NCBI RefSeq assembly: GCF_007741475.1 | Contig: NZ_CP036261.1 | Location: forward strand, 3,845,798 to 3,909,797 | Source: Rosistilla ulvae | GTDB taxonomy: Bacteria > Planctomycetota > Planctomycetia > Pirellulales > Pirellulaceae | Length of the DNA stretch: 64,000 nt | Direction: 5' to 3' | In this document: piece after piece, positions 45,780 to 54,980 of the stretch | Position numbering within the stretch: position 1 is the stretch's first letter | Layout of the letters: each line of letters starts with the position of its first letter | Position numbers and translations under genes: made by a program | The notes under the pieces: model-generated | What the model was told of the DNA's origin: nothing | Database searches by the model: none | What the model saw: only the letters and a program-made list of their open reading frames with translations

Positions 45780-46139
45780 TTACTTGATTGCGAGGGGGAG
45801 TGCCGCCGCGGAACATTGGGAACACGTAAGCGTCGGGACCAATGAATCACTCGTATCAGTTACGGGATCGTATAGATCGCCGCTCATCACCGTCACAGCC
45901 CCACCGTGGATCGAAGCGGCTTTAAATTCCGCCAAGCGGACGAGTTGGTCGTGGCGGAGCTGCGTTTCGAAACCGTTGGAAAAACGGACGCGATAACTAT
46001 GACTGCGGTCCTGCGGAGCGCAAACGATCACGCTGGCCGCGCTGGCCGGATTTGCGATCCGATCGTTGGCCGCGATCACATCCCGCTGCGCCACGACTTG
46101 GGTCCCTACCGAATAAATCAACGGCTGCGAAAGGTTCAC
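45780..46139 (-). CDS. GTQVV-domain protein, probably truncated
   Basis: The start is GTG 46139, with AAGGA seven bases upstream. The 119-residue product has YSVGTQVVAQRDV, SVIVCAPQDRSHSYRVRFSN and GFETQLRHDQLVRLAEFK in its first 80 residues. This is a small beta domain I associate with the N-terminus of larger planctomycete nucleotidyltransferase-like proteins. The last 40 residues are not domain-like, so the gene has probably lost its 3' part. It was separated from the minus-strand gene at 47727-48725 by the IS4-family insertion. Confidence 0.45.
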   Translation of the reverse strand: MNLSQPLIYSVGTQVVAQRDVIAANDRIANPASAASVIVCAPQDRSHSYRVRFSNGFETQLRHDQLVRLAEFKAASIHGGAVTVMSGDLYDPVTDTSDSLVPTLTCSQCSAAALPLAIK

Positions 46140-46165
46140 GGATCGTTCCTTTGTTTTGTTGGGGA

Positions 46166-46176
46166 CTTGTGACCTC
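46166..46176. repeat. Left target-site duplication of IS4-family element
   Basis: CTTGTGACCTC immediately precedes the left terminal repeat and is repeated exactly at 47711-47721 after the right end. An 11-bp duplication fits IS4-family insertion. Confidence 0.9.
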
Positions 46177-47710
46177 CTGTTGATTACCCACAAGTCGCCG
46201 CAAAAACAGCTCGTTCTGGCACGGTATTTGCGCTTGTAGTATTTCATTTTGCACAATGAAATCTCAAGGTGAAAGCATGCAACCGACCAGTATCGCATAC
46301 GAATTTCAAGATATTCAACTTGGAGACAAACGTCTCAACGATCGAGCCGAAGCGTTGCTCGCCTCGCTGGCGGCCAACCCTTCGGCCAGTATCAACGAAG
46401 CTTGCAGTGGCTGGGACGAAACCAAAGCCGCCTACCGTCTATTGGATAACCCCAACGTCGATCCCGAAGCCATTCTCGGGGCTCACGCTGAAAAGACACT
46501 CCAACGAATCAAAGCCCAAGACACCGTTTGCATCGCACAAGATACCACCGAACTGGACTACACCGCGCATCCGCCCGAAGGCGTCCGCAATCTCGATCGC
46601 TTAGGCCGCCGTGGACTTTACGATCATTCCCACATCGCCTTCACGCCGGAGAAACTTTGTCTCGGGGTGGTCGGTGTTAAGTTCTACGATCGCGACAAAG
46701 AAGCGCTCGGCACCAGCAAGAAGCGAGAAGGCCAACCCCTACACACCGGCGAAGGGCAACGATGGCTCGATGGTTACCGCAAGGCCTGCGAGATCGCCGG
46801 AAAATGTCCTGAAACTCAGATCGTTTCGCTGGCCGATCGCGAAGGAGACATCTACGACATTTTCGTCGAAGCCGATCAGCATGAAACACCGGCTCAGTTC
46901 GTCATTCGCTCGCAGCGAAAACGCTCGTTGCCGGAGAAAGACCCCGATGGCGGGCCTGCGGCTTATAAGAAAATGCGTGCCGAAATCGCATCCGCCCAGC
47001 CGGTCGCTTACCGCGAAGTCCAGCTTCCCCAAACGCCCGAGCGAACCAAAGGATCAGGAAACAAACAACACCCCGGCCGTGAAGCACGCACTGCGAAGTT
47101 AGAAATTCGAGCGAAGCGGATGACTCTTCGTGCGCCACACAACAAGCAGTCTTCGATGCCGCCGGTCGAGATCAGTGTCGTTTGGGTGAGCGAGATCGAT
47201 GGCCCAGGCGACGGAACCGAAGTCGACTGGCTGTTTTTGAGTTCTCTGCCGGTCGACACGATTGCCCAGACGCTGCGGATTGTGGATTTGTATGTGGCTC
47301 GTTGGCCAATCGAAGTATTCTTTCGAGTTTTCAAAACTGGCTGCCGGGTCGAAGAGATTCAACTCGAAGCGAGAGACCGACTGATCCGCGCGTTGATGTT
47401 TTACAAAGTGATCGCATGGCGGATCATGTTTGTGACCTTCTTAGGCCGCGAGTGTCCAGAGCTTCCCTGTGATGTCGTCTTCAGCGAAGCGGAATAGAAG
47501 TCGGTCTGGAAAGTGGTGGAAAAGACGGCTCCCCCAAAGCAGGCTCCTGAGCTGTCTCGACTCATTGCGACCCTTGGCGGCTACAATCACCGCGAAGGCG
47601 ACGGTCCGCCGGGAGCCGAAGTGATCTGGCGAGGCACGCGGCGAATGCTCGACTTCGCCCTCTGCTGGCAAGCCTTCGGACCAGACCAATGACTTGTGGG
47701 TAATCGACAG
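46177..47710 (+). mobile_element. IS4-family insertion sequence, 1534 bp
   Basis: The left end starts CTGTTGATTACCCACAAGTC (46177-46196) and the right end (47691-47710) is its reverse complement with one mismatch. The ends are flanked by the 11-bp direct repeat CTTGTGACCTC. It contains one transposase frame. It inserted between two minus-strand genes, only about 16 bp past the stop of one and about 26 bp ahead of the start of the next. The intact duplication and near-identical ends suggest a fairly recent insertion. Confidence 0.93.
46256..47692 (+). pseudogene. IS4-family transposase interrupted by an amber codon
   Basis: The N-terminal ~60 residues form a Tn5-type transposase DNA-binding domain (FQDIQLGDKRLNDRAEALL, ACSGWDETKAAYRLLDNP). 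The DDE core follows with IAQDTTELDY and LADREGDIYDIF, and the C-terminal signature YVARWPIEVFFRVFK carries the IS4 Y-x2-R-x3-E-x6-K pattern. The frame stops at TAG 47495-47497 (residue 414). The same frame then continues, KSVWKVVEKTAPPKQAPELS to LGGYNHREGDGPPG and WRGTRRMLDFALCWQ, ending TGA at 47692. The stop replaces a probable Trp (EWKSV), so this copy is likely inactive or read through. Confidence 0.85.
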
Positions 47711-47721
47711 CTTGTGACCTC
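47711..47721. repeat. Right target-site duplication of IS4-family element
   Basis: Exact copy of the left repeat CTTGTGACCTC at 46166-46176. Confidence 0.9.
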
Positions 47722-47726
47722 GTCCA

Positions 47727-48725
47727 CTACGGTGCAGTGAACTTCTTGACGAGATCGGCGACGGCGGGATGGGATGCGCCGTAGGAGACGATCGCGATAT
47801 CCAACGGGGTTTCGCGGTAGCTGGCGACCGCGCGCTCGATGGCTGCAATGATCCACTCGTTCCGGTTCCCAAACACTCCGCCTCCCAACAGCGTCAGGTA
47901 GAGCTTGTTCGATCCGGTTTCGGCGAGGTTGACGACCGCTGCGGCCAAGGTCGCTTCGTAGGCAGCTTCCAAAACCAGTTTCGCAAACGCAGTCCATTCC
48001 GCCGCGGGTTGGCTTCCATAAGCGACGGGCAGCGCCGAACAATAGGCTTGCGAGACGCGGTGGCTGGATCCCGCAAGCGTCACCGCCGTGTTCCATTGCA
48101 GCCCGATACGCAACGTGTCGCGATAGCTGTCGCGTTCGCCGGCGGTGGCAGATTCAAGCGTCCGGTCGATCTGCCGCAGCCCCGAATCGGTCGGAAAGAG
48201 GTAACCGTTTTGCATTCGCCAAAGCTGATTCGCTCGATTCCCCAACAGCCGGCCGAGGTCCGCGCTGCAATCGATCTGATGGTCGTGCGATTGGCCGACG
48301 CGATCTCCCACGGCAGCGAAATAGTTGCGATAGATCGTGCCAGCTCCACACGCGACAGCGCAGGCCGGCCCCTGGGTGTGGTCGTGTTCGTAGATCCCCA
48401 CACCTCGTTCGGGAGTCACCGAGGGGGCGGCCATCTCCAGCAGATTAAATTGCGATGCGACTTGGAAAAGCGCGTCGGCGTTGCTCGGGTCGGCATGCAG
48501 TTGCCGCACGTCAGCGACGATCTCTCGCAGCGATAAACGACCGGTTGCCGGGCTCGTCGCATCCGCTGTTGCACGCAATTCAGCGAGCGTCGGCGTCTGC
48601 AAACGCCCGCAGGCGATTCGTCTGCCATCGGGACAGACGAGCTGTTCGCCATCGACACTCAACTGCGCCCGCACCTGCTGCGGCGTCGATTCGTCGATCC
48701 CTGTCAATTGTTGAAACCACGACAT
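47727..48725 (-). CDS. Macro-domain-like protein of unknown function
   Basis: A 332-residue soluble protein. The first ~75 residues are unassigned. The middle contains LFQVASQFNLLEMAAPSVTP and GPACAVACGAGTIYRNYF, and the C-terminus LYLTLLGGGVFGNRNEWI then LDIAIVSYGASHPAV. This order, an FN-L-E segment plus a GGGxFGN loop followed by beta strands, recalls macro-like ADP-ribose-binding folds. I make that call only tentatively. Its stop lies six bases from the right IS duplication, so it was formerly about 40 bp upstream of the GTQVV gene, in one operon. Confidence 0.5.
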   Translation of the reverse strand: MSWFQQLTGIDESTPQQVRAQLSVDGEQLVCPDGRRIACGRLQTPTLAELRATADATSPATGRLSLREIVADVRQLHADPSNADALFQVASQFNLLEMAAPSVTPERGVGIYEHDHTQGPACAVACGAGTIYRNYFAAVGDRVGQSHDHQIDCSADLGRLLGNRANQLWRMQNGYLFPTDSGLRQIDRTLESATAGERDSYRDTLRIGLQWNTAVTLAGSSHRVSQAYCSALPVAYGSQPAAEWTAFAKLVLEAAYEATLAAAVVNLAETGSNKLYLTLLGGGVFGNRNEWIIAAIERAVASYRETPLDIAIVSYGASHPAVADLVKKFTAP

Positions 48726-48830
48726 GTGTTCGTTTCCGTTTTCGTTTCAGGAGCTGCGATGGTGTTTTCGTTTCGCTAGTTTAGTGGAGGTGCTGGGAGT
48801 GAGGGAATCTCTGGCGTAGCGGAAGTCGTC

Positions 48831-50638
48831 AACGGCCTGTCGATTTAGTCATTCGCTGTCGACATGGAACTGGATAGCGCTAAACTCTTTACGGGGCAAT
48901 CGTACGGTCAGTTTGGAGAAGAGCGATGGGCTGGGCACAACCGAAAGAAAATCGCGAACAGCTCGTTCTTTTCGCTGAAAAACTTGATGACGCCGTCCCT
49001 ATCGAGCATCCGGTTCGCACCATCGATGCGATGCTCGGCAAGATCGATTGGTCGAACTGGGAGGCTAGCTACGACCTCACCAAAGGACAGCCGCCAATTC
49101 ATCCTCGCGTCATCGCCGGAGTCATTCTCTACGGGCTACTCAAACGCGTGCGAACCTCCCGGGCACTGGAGGAAGCCTTGCAATTTCGCTTGGACTTTCG
49201 CTGGCTGGCCGAAGGACGCTCGATCGACCACAGCACCATCGCCCGCTTTCGCACCTCCAACGCCGGGGCTATCGGCGACCTGTTTGTTCAAATCGGCCTG
49301 ATTGCTCAACAGATGGGGCATCTCACATTGCGGTCACTCGGCTATGACGGCACACGCCTGCGAGCAAGCAACCGCCGCATCGGCACGCGGACGCCGGACG
49401 AACTTCGCCAGGCCAAGAAGCAACTCACCGCCGAGTTTGAAGAACATCGCCAAGCCGTTGAGCAGGCTCAGGACAGCGAAGACGAAATCTTCGACGCTGC
49501 GGCGGCAGCCGACAAAGAAGAGCAACTCTCTCGCCAGAGCCAGCAGATTGACTCGGCCCTTGCCGAGCTCGAACGGATTCAAAGCGAAGGCAAGAAGGTT
49601 CCCGATCGCTTGCCGATCACCGACCCGCAAAGCCGGATCGCCAAAAACAAGGAAGGCGGCTTCGCACCGAACTATAACCCAACGGCCACGGTCGATGCCG
49701 ATAGCGGGCTGATCGCCGCAGCCGATGTGATCAGCGGCATTGATGAACAGAGCCACATGCACGGGGCGATCGATCAGGTTCGCGAGAACTTCATGGAAGG
49801 CGACCGCGAGCGTGAGGTCCAGGTGCTGGCCGACGGATTGATGGCAACCGGTGAGAACATTGCTGCCTGCAAGGACAAGCACGTCGACTTCTACACGCCA
49901 GCGGGACCGGAGAACCCGGCGTACCGCAAAGATCCAAGTCAACCGATCGCAGCCGAAAAGATTGACCGACTTCCTGTTCGCGGCAAGAAGCCGAAGAAGG
50001 GTGAGCAGGACGAGCGTACGCTTGACAAGACAGCATTCCTGTACGATGCCGAGGCGGACGTTTACTACTGCCCGATGGGCAAGACACTTGAGCGCAAGAG
50101 CCGGCGCAAAGATCACACCGGTGCCGAGCGTTTCCTTTACCGAGCCGACAAGCGAGACTGTTCGGGTTGTTCACTTCGGACGAAGTGTTTCAAGAACAGT
50201 CGCAATCAATATGGTCGCCGGATCGAGTGCGGTGTCCACGAACAAGCCAAGACTTCGCACACGCGTCGGATGCAGAGGGACTGCTCACGCACAAAATACG
50301 CTCTTCGAGCGGCGGTAACCGAACGTCCTTTCGCGTTGATCAAGCATCACTTTGGTGTTCGTGAGTTCCTTGTGCGCGGCCTAGAGAAGGTTCGTTGCGA
50401 GTGGCAATGGTTGTGCATCGCTCACAATGTTCATCGCTTGCTGTGTCTGGCTCCCCATCTTGCACGAGCGTGCGTTCCATAACGTTCGACTTCACCGGCA
50501 CCGTGCCTTTCCCTGTCCGCCTCTCCTCCTACCTGCTCTCGATGACTTGTAGCTACCGCTACGCCGTCATCGCCAGCGGAGGTAAGGAGGAAACCAAGAA
50601 AAAAACGAACCTAGACCACTTATATCGACAGGCCGTCA
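48831..50638 (+). mobile_element. IS1182-like insertion sequence
   Basis: An imperfect inverted repeat flanks the transposase gene: ACGGCCTGTCGATTTAGT near 48832-48849 and its counterpart ACTTATATCGACAGGCCGT near 50619-50637. The exact ends and any target duplication could not be fixed. It lies 105 bp upstream of the macro-like gene, divergent from it. Confidence 0.75.
48926..50482 (+). CDS. IS1182-family transposase
   Basis: A 518-residue full-length transposase. The N-terminal helical domain has HPVRTIDAMLGKIDW and HPRVIAGVILYGLLKRVRTS (DUF772-like). The catalytic Asp is in LGYDGTRLRASNRR, followed by an Ala/Glu/Gln-rich coiled insertion (about residues 160-230). ADGLMATGENI holds the second Asp, and VTERPFALIKHHFGVR the Glu. 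A Cys cluster (CSGCSLRTKC) precedes it, as in IS1182 relatives. No stop or frameshift is seen, so it may be active. Confidence 0.9.
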   Translation: MGWAQPKENREQLVLFAEKLDDAVPIEHPVRTIDAMLGKIDWSNWEASYDLTKGQPPIHPRVIAGVILYGLLKRVRTSRALEEALQFRLDFRWLAEGRSIDHSTIARFRTSNAGAIGDLFVQIGLIAQQMGHLTLRSLGYDGTRLRASNRRIGTRTPDELRQAKKQLTAEFEEHRQAVEQAQDSEDEIFDAAAAADKEEQLSRQSQQIDSALAELERIQSEGKKVPDRLPITDPQSRIAKNKEGGFAPNYNPTATVDADSGLIAAADVISGIDEQSHMHGAIDQVRENFMEGDREREVQVLADGLMATGENIAACKDKHVDFYTPAGPENPAYRKDPSQPIAAEKIDRLPVRGKKPKKGEQDERTLDKTAFLYDAEADVYYCPMGKTLERKSRRKDHTGAERFLYRADKRDCSGCSLRTKCFKNSRNQYGRRIECGVHEQAKTSHTRRMQRDCSRTKYALRAAVTERPFALIKHHFGVREFLVRGLEKVRCEWQWLCIAHNVHRLLCLAPHLARACVP

Positions 50639-50739
50639 AGAGTTTCGGCCCCCCCGGTCCCGCAAAGACGTCAGCCAGTCCATTGGTTCACGCCTCTCTT
50701 CGCCGCAAACATGCCTCCGCTTGCAGCCAAGCGAACATT

Positions 50740-51849
50740 CTAATTTCCGGAATCAGACATGGTGTAATCCAACGAGAATGTGCTTCGGGGACGTACGAGG
50801 AACTCATCCAGTACAGGCGAATAGGTCTGGACTTCAATCTTGTTCCTGTCGGGATAGAAAGTCATGATCCGCAAGAATCCACTCCCTGCCTTGATCTTGG
50901 GAATGTCCCAGTACCAGTAGTCGGCCTGAACCTGATGGACAAGGTTTCCATGCTTTCCCTTGCTAGTCAATCGATTCTCCATGGCATGCCCCGATAGCAC
51001 CATAAAGATATTTCTGTGTTGGCTGACAAATTTATTCCAGATGACTTCGCCTGAATTGCCTTGCACCTTGTAATTGTCAGCACTCGACCGCTGCCCGGTT
51101 TTGCTCGTGAGGTAGGCATGGGTGACAACGATGGTGCGGCAATCCGGATGCTGCGAAACAATCTTGTTTGCCCATGCAAGGGTCTCGTCGCGTGGTTTGA
51201 ATTCGAGAATGACAATCAGAAACTTCATTCCACCGGCGTTTAGAAAAAGGTAATAGTTCTCGATCTTCCCCTCTTCCCGAAAGTGCTGCTTCGCATCCAC
51301 GCCGAAATGTGGGCGATACAACGGATTGTTTGTGAAACGCGACGGAGCGAAATAGGCGTTGAACCGGCTGTCACGCGAATAACTGGTGCCTCGGTGTTGC
51401 GGCGAATACCCCATGTCGTGATTCCCGGAACAAACGACATAGGGAACATGATCGTCGAGCACTCGGAAGGCCGTATCCGCAATCTCCCATTCGTCATCGT
51501 GATCCGTCTGCGTGATGTCTCCCACATGCACCACCATCGCGATGTTCAACTTCTGCTGATTCTGCTTGATCCACTCCGTCTGTTGAAAGAAACAGGAGCG
51601 TTGATCGCCAATGTCGGGCCAGTGCTTCTGTGTCTCCTTATGCCTGACATCGGCGTAGCCCTGCGTGTCGGGCAGCACGACCAGAGTGAAGGAATCAGAA
51701 TCGCGTCCGGAGCCTTCGTGCGCTGGAGTCGTCGATCCGCTGGCGTGACCAGGAATCGCGACTATCGGACGGTCTTGCCCCTTTGCCGAAGCGGGTGTGC
51801 AACAAGAAAGCAGCAGTAGGGCCAAGTCCAGCAAAATCGAGCGTTTCAA
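50740..51849 (-). CDS. Calcineurin-like metallophosphoesterase lipoprotein
   Basis: The start is TTG 51849, with AAAGGA six bases upstream, directly before the signal sequence KRSILLDLALLLLSC, whose end is a lipobox (LLSC). About 369 residues. The metal-binding motifs are LPDTQGY (D-x-Q variant), VVHVGDITQTDHD (GDxxx), CSGNHDMGY (GNHD), VVTHAY and LSGHAME (GHx). All blocks of the calcineurin-like fold are present. Such secreted enzymes hydrolyse phosphate mono- or diesters; the substrate is unknown. It stands between the IS1182-like element and a small membrane protein gene. Confidence 0.85.
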   Translation of the reverse strand: MKRSILLDLALLLLSCCTPASAKGQDRPIVAIPGHASGSTTPAHEGSGRDSDSFTLVVLPDTQGYADVRHKETQKHWPDIGDQRSCFFQQTEWIKQNQQKLNIAMVVHVGDITQTDHDDEWEIADTAFRVLDDHVPYVVCSGNHDMGYSPQHRGTSYSRDSRFNAYFAPSRFTNNPLYRPHFGVDAKQHFREEGKIENYYLFLNAGGMKFLIVILEFKPRDETLAWANKIVSQHPDCRTIVVTHAYLTSKTGQRSSADNYKVQGNSGEVIWNKFVSQHRNIFMVLSGHAMENRLTSKGKHGNLVHQVQADYWYWDIPKIKAGSGFLRIMTFYPDRNKIEVQTYSPVLDEFLVRPRSTFSLDYTMSDSGN

Positions 51850-52064
51850 AATAGTCCTTTCTACTAGCGAGCAGCTGGCCCCAAAGTGCCAGGGCGACAA
51901 ACGGAAGTTGGCCCACGCCGGGAAAAACGCGGTGCATGGAATTCATCGTCCACGGGGCGAGCGGCAACCTAGGTAACGACGGACGTGACCCGGCTATCGC
52001 AGCACGGTTTGGGTTCAATGCTCACTTACTCGTCCCAACGGCGTTCAGCGCTTCGTTGATCGAC

Positions 52065-52487
52065 TTATGGCGGCCCCGCAGCGTTGTCACTCATCTCGGC
52101 CGGCCAATCCAACGGATCCGCTACCGCAATCCCTGTGTACTCGGAAAGTGCATCGGCGATCTGTGTCATGGAGCGCTGGCGTGCGACTTGCAATCGTTGC
52201 TCCGTTGCATCATCCGAACGATAACCATCGCAAGGAGTGTAATGGGTCGAAATATAACCGATCATGTTGGCGGAACGAATTGCGGAGTCCCTATCCGTCA
52301 CGACCGCGTATTCGTCAGCCCAGCGGTCCAACTCACGGATCACGTTGCGTTGGTGTTCACCAACGATGCGACGATTAAGACGTGGCCCCCCGATCAAGCA
52401 GGCGATCACGATCGCAACGATAGCGAATCCGGCGAAGATCAACCGTCGGTATTTCGTCAAGATCTTGCGCTGGTTAACGTTGGCCAT
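52065..52487 (-). CDS. Hypothetical single-pass membrane protein
   Basis: The start is ATG 52487 (MANVNQRKILTKYRR); the open frame upstream is not protein-like. The 140 residues contain one helix (LIFAGFAIVAIVIACLIGG) after a basic tail, then a helical soluble domain with DRWADEYAVVTDRDSAIRSA. No family recognised. It is 215 bp from the metallophosphoesterase start on the same strand. Confidence 0.5.
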   Translation of the reverse strand: MANVNQRKILTKYRRLIFAGFAIVAIVIACLIGGPRLNRRIVGEHQRNVIRELDRWADEYAVVTDRDSAIRSANMIGYISTHYTPCDGYRSDDATEQRLQVARQRSMTQIADALSEYTGIAVADPLDWPAEMSDNAAGPP

Positions 52488-52763
52488 CACTGGGCACGGT
52501 GGGTTGGTTGTCCATGTCAAATACGTCAGATGACGTGCTCCAGCGCATGCCGTGGTAACATCACGGCACCTGGAAACGGTGCCAACAGATTGTCCAGCAT
52601 GTCTAACACTGCATAGGGATTGTAGATGACCGAAGTTGGGCGGAGCAACTATTGACGCGTGCAAGACGCGCGATTTGACGACGAAACAGACGAGAAGTTA
52701 GCCCCAATCAATTCGCAAACGTCAACCGCTCGAACTTCCAGACCGAAGGGGATGCCGACGGAT

Positions 52764-52830
52764 TTGAAACGCAGAGGCGCAGAGAGCGCAGAGCAGGAAC
52801 TCGACAAGGCTCTGCGTCCTCTGCGTTAAT
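52764..52830. repeat. Inverted-repeat element, copy 1 (GAAACGCAGAGG family)
   Basis: TTGAAACGCAGAGGCGCAGAG starts the element; CTCTGCGTCCTCTGCGTT near the end pairs with it as a hairpin. The surrounding 52488-53021 (about 530 bp) has no gene. Copy 2 lies on the other side of the VOC gene at 53539-53607, in the same orientation. Confidence 0.85.
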
Positions 52831-53021
52831 ATTTTGCAAACGTTGGTCACCATCGACGCGGAAGACGCTTGGCGGCCAAAGTTCCATTCAACAGCGTCGC
52901 TAGTAATTTGCGGTTCGTAGCGTAACGGGAAGGTCTAAGGTGTCAGGACTTTCCAGAAATGGGGCCGTTAAAAGAGGCCTGACACCACAGATACATCTAC
53001 CGCATGGTTGTCCGCCGCATG

Positions 53022-53399
53022 CTATTGCATGGAATGGAGGCCAAACATATTGCCTTCGGTATCGATAGCAAGCGCAAACGCCCCAAATTCCTCGATGCTC
53101 ATCTTCGGGCTTTTGATCTTCCCGCCGGCCGCTTCGACGCGTGAAGCTTCGACAGCGCAATCGTCGCAGCCAAAGTAGACGATCGTGCCGCCGGATCCCG
53201 ATTCAAACCCGTCCATCTTCATCAGCGCTCCCGACGCACCGGGGCGTTCAATGTCGAGCGGAAAGGCCATCATTTCCATTGCCGGCACAGGGGCTTCGAG
53301 CTTGTTGAGCTTTATGCCAAGCACTGTCTCGTAGAACTTCGTAGCACGGCAAATGTCTTGCACGTAGATCTCAAACCAGCCGACGGGATTCGTTTGCAT
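53022..53399 (-). CDS. VOC family (glyoxalase/bleomycin-resistance-like) protein
   Basis: A 125-residue protein of the vicinal oxygen chelate fold. It starts NPVGWFEIYVQDICRATKFY, has the central GTIVYFGCDDCAVEASRVEA and ends FGAFALAIDTEGNMFGLHSM, the common paired beta-alpha-beta modules of uncharacterised VOC proteins. The usual C-terminal metal Glu position is occupied by D/E in IDTEGN. The substrate is unknown. It is flanked on both sides by related hairpin repeats. Confidence 0.85.
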   Translation of the reverse strand: MQTNPVGWFEIYVQDICRATKFYETVLGIKLNKLEAPVPAMEMMAFPLDIERPGASGALMKMDGFESGSGGTIVYFGCDDCAVEASRVEAAGGKIKSPKMSIEEFGAFALAIDTEGNMFGLHSMQ

Positions 53400-53538
53400 T
53401 GTGAACTTTCGAAAGTACTTGAAGTCGAGGGAGCGTGCGCAAGGTCAATGGTCCCTGCACACCGTGATACCTTAGGCCTCCGGAAGAATCCTGTCGCCTT
53501 TGATTCGTCCGAACCACGCGACATAAGGGGGCGACGGT

Positions 53539-53607
53539 TTTGAAACGCAGAGGCGCAGAGTTGCGCACGCGACAGGGCTCTGCGCTCTCTGCGCCTCTGC
53601 GTTAAAG
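53539..53607. repeat. Inverted-repeat element, copy 2 (GAAACGCAGAGG family)
   Basis: TTGAAACGCAGAGGCGCAGAG again begins the element and CTCTGCGCCTCTGCGTT ends it, giving a longer and better hairpin than copy 1. The flanking 53400-53754 (355 bp) has no gene. A TGTCAGG...GGCACC segment at about 53680-53733 resembles 52940-52992 near copy 1. Confidence 0.85.
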
Positions 53608-53754
53608 AAATCGGCACAACAATTGGTGAACATTAGAAGCAGTCGAAGCGAATGATGAAGGGCGAACCAGGACAAGACTGTCAGGTCACGGTGATAAACA
53701 GGGGCGTTCAAAGAGTCGTGGCACCTTTGATTCATCTAGGATTGTTGAATGGAG

Positions 53755-54780
53755 TCAATCCCGCGTGGCCCGTATTGGCGTGTTGAGATCATTTCCCTTT
53801 TCCCGTGGCGCAATCGTGATGACACGGCCGTAGATCGAGTTGGGGCCATCTTTTTCACCCGCATAGTGAACCATAAACCAATCGTTGCCAGAGAGGTGCG
53901 TCATCCAGGGATAGCCGAAATCTTCAACATCGGGAGAGGTAGTCAGGACACGGTTCTCCTGCCATTGAAGCGTATCTCTCTCGGCTTGCCACAGGTTGAT
54001 CCGATTATCGCTAATTCTTTCGGTCTGCAGCGCGTAGAGCCGATCAGGTTGCGTCGGATCGGCAACGATGAAAGGGCTCGGATGGACCGCCTTTTCGTTC
54101 CCTTGGATGACACTCGGTCGAAATTGCCAACTCGCGCCTTGGTCATCGCTGACGAATTGATGGTAGGCATGGGCAGCGTTTTCGCGAACTAACCCAACCA
54201 GACGCCCACCCGAGAAGATGAAAGTTGGTTCAAAATATTTCCTTGTGGAGATCGTCTTCGCCGGCCCCCAGTTCTTGCCATTGTCTTTGGAATAAGCGAT
54301 CCACAGACCCTCTCCGCGTGGCTTTCGGTAGTGGCCGCACGCCGCCAGACCTTCTGCCGGAACCTGAAATAGATGGCCGAAGACCGATCCCGTTTTGCTG
54401 TCTCCAATCCCGGACGTGTCGGTACTTTTCCAGGTTCTGCCGTGATCCTCGGATCGCCAACCGTAGATATGGTTGCGAAGGTCATCCGTGAAAGCCATCG
54501 CCATCAGAACGATGGCACCATCCTCGGCTTTCCCAATAGCTAGGTTGGCAGCATGCTGATACCGCATTGTGTTGTCAAAAGTCTTCAGCCCGTGAGGCGA
54601 TGTGAAACTGTACCGCCATCGTTGGACACCGACACGGCGGGCAAGCGTCACCATTGACGTGTTTCCTCCCCGCGATGTAGGCGACGACAATGCTGCCATC
54701 ATCCGCTTTGATGACTTTTGGCTACGATAAGTGACAATACCGGGCGTCTTCGGGTGCCGGTACCATGATCCGAGTGGGAC
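53755..54780 (-). pseudogene. Frameshifted sialidase (BNR-repeat) gene
   Basis: The long frame from about 54620 to 53755 is a sialidase-like propeller: LAIGKAEDGAIVLMAMAF, SEDHGRTWKS, SKDNGKNWGP, SDDQGASWQF (Asp boxes) and a full C-terminus. Upstream, homology moves between frames. RHPKTPGIVTYRS is in the same frame. PKVIKADDGSIVVAYIAG is then in a second frame, with a TAG directly before it. LPAVSVSNDGGTVSHRL, an Asp box, is in the third. At least three frame changes in about 150 bp show decay of the N-terminal part. No signal peptide is recognisable. Confidence 0.75.
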
Positions 54781-54980
54781 TGCCCTCACCCGCGACCGCC
54801 GACTAGCCGCCCATCAATGGCACTGCAGCGATTATCAATCCGGTGAAAGTATCAAGCTTCAATTGGCAAGCCTCATTGACACAACAACGGGTGGAAGAAC
54901 TGGCCCGCCGCAGGTGGTGCTCCACTAGAAAAAACGCGACCGGCGGATCCGCGTTCAATCCATGGGTAATGGCTTGGGTG

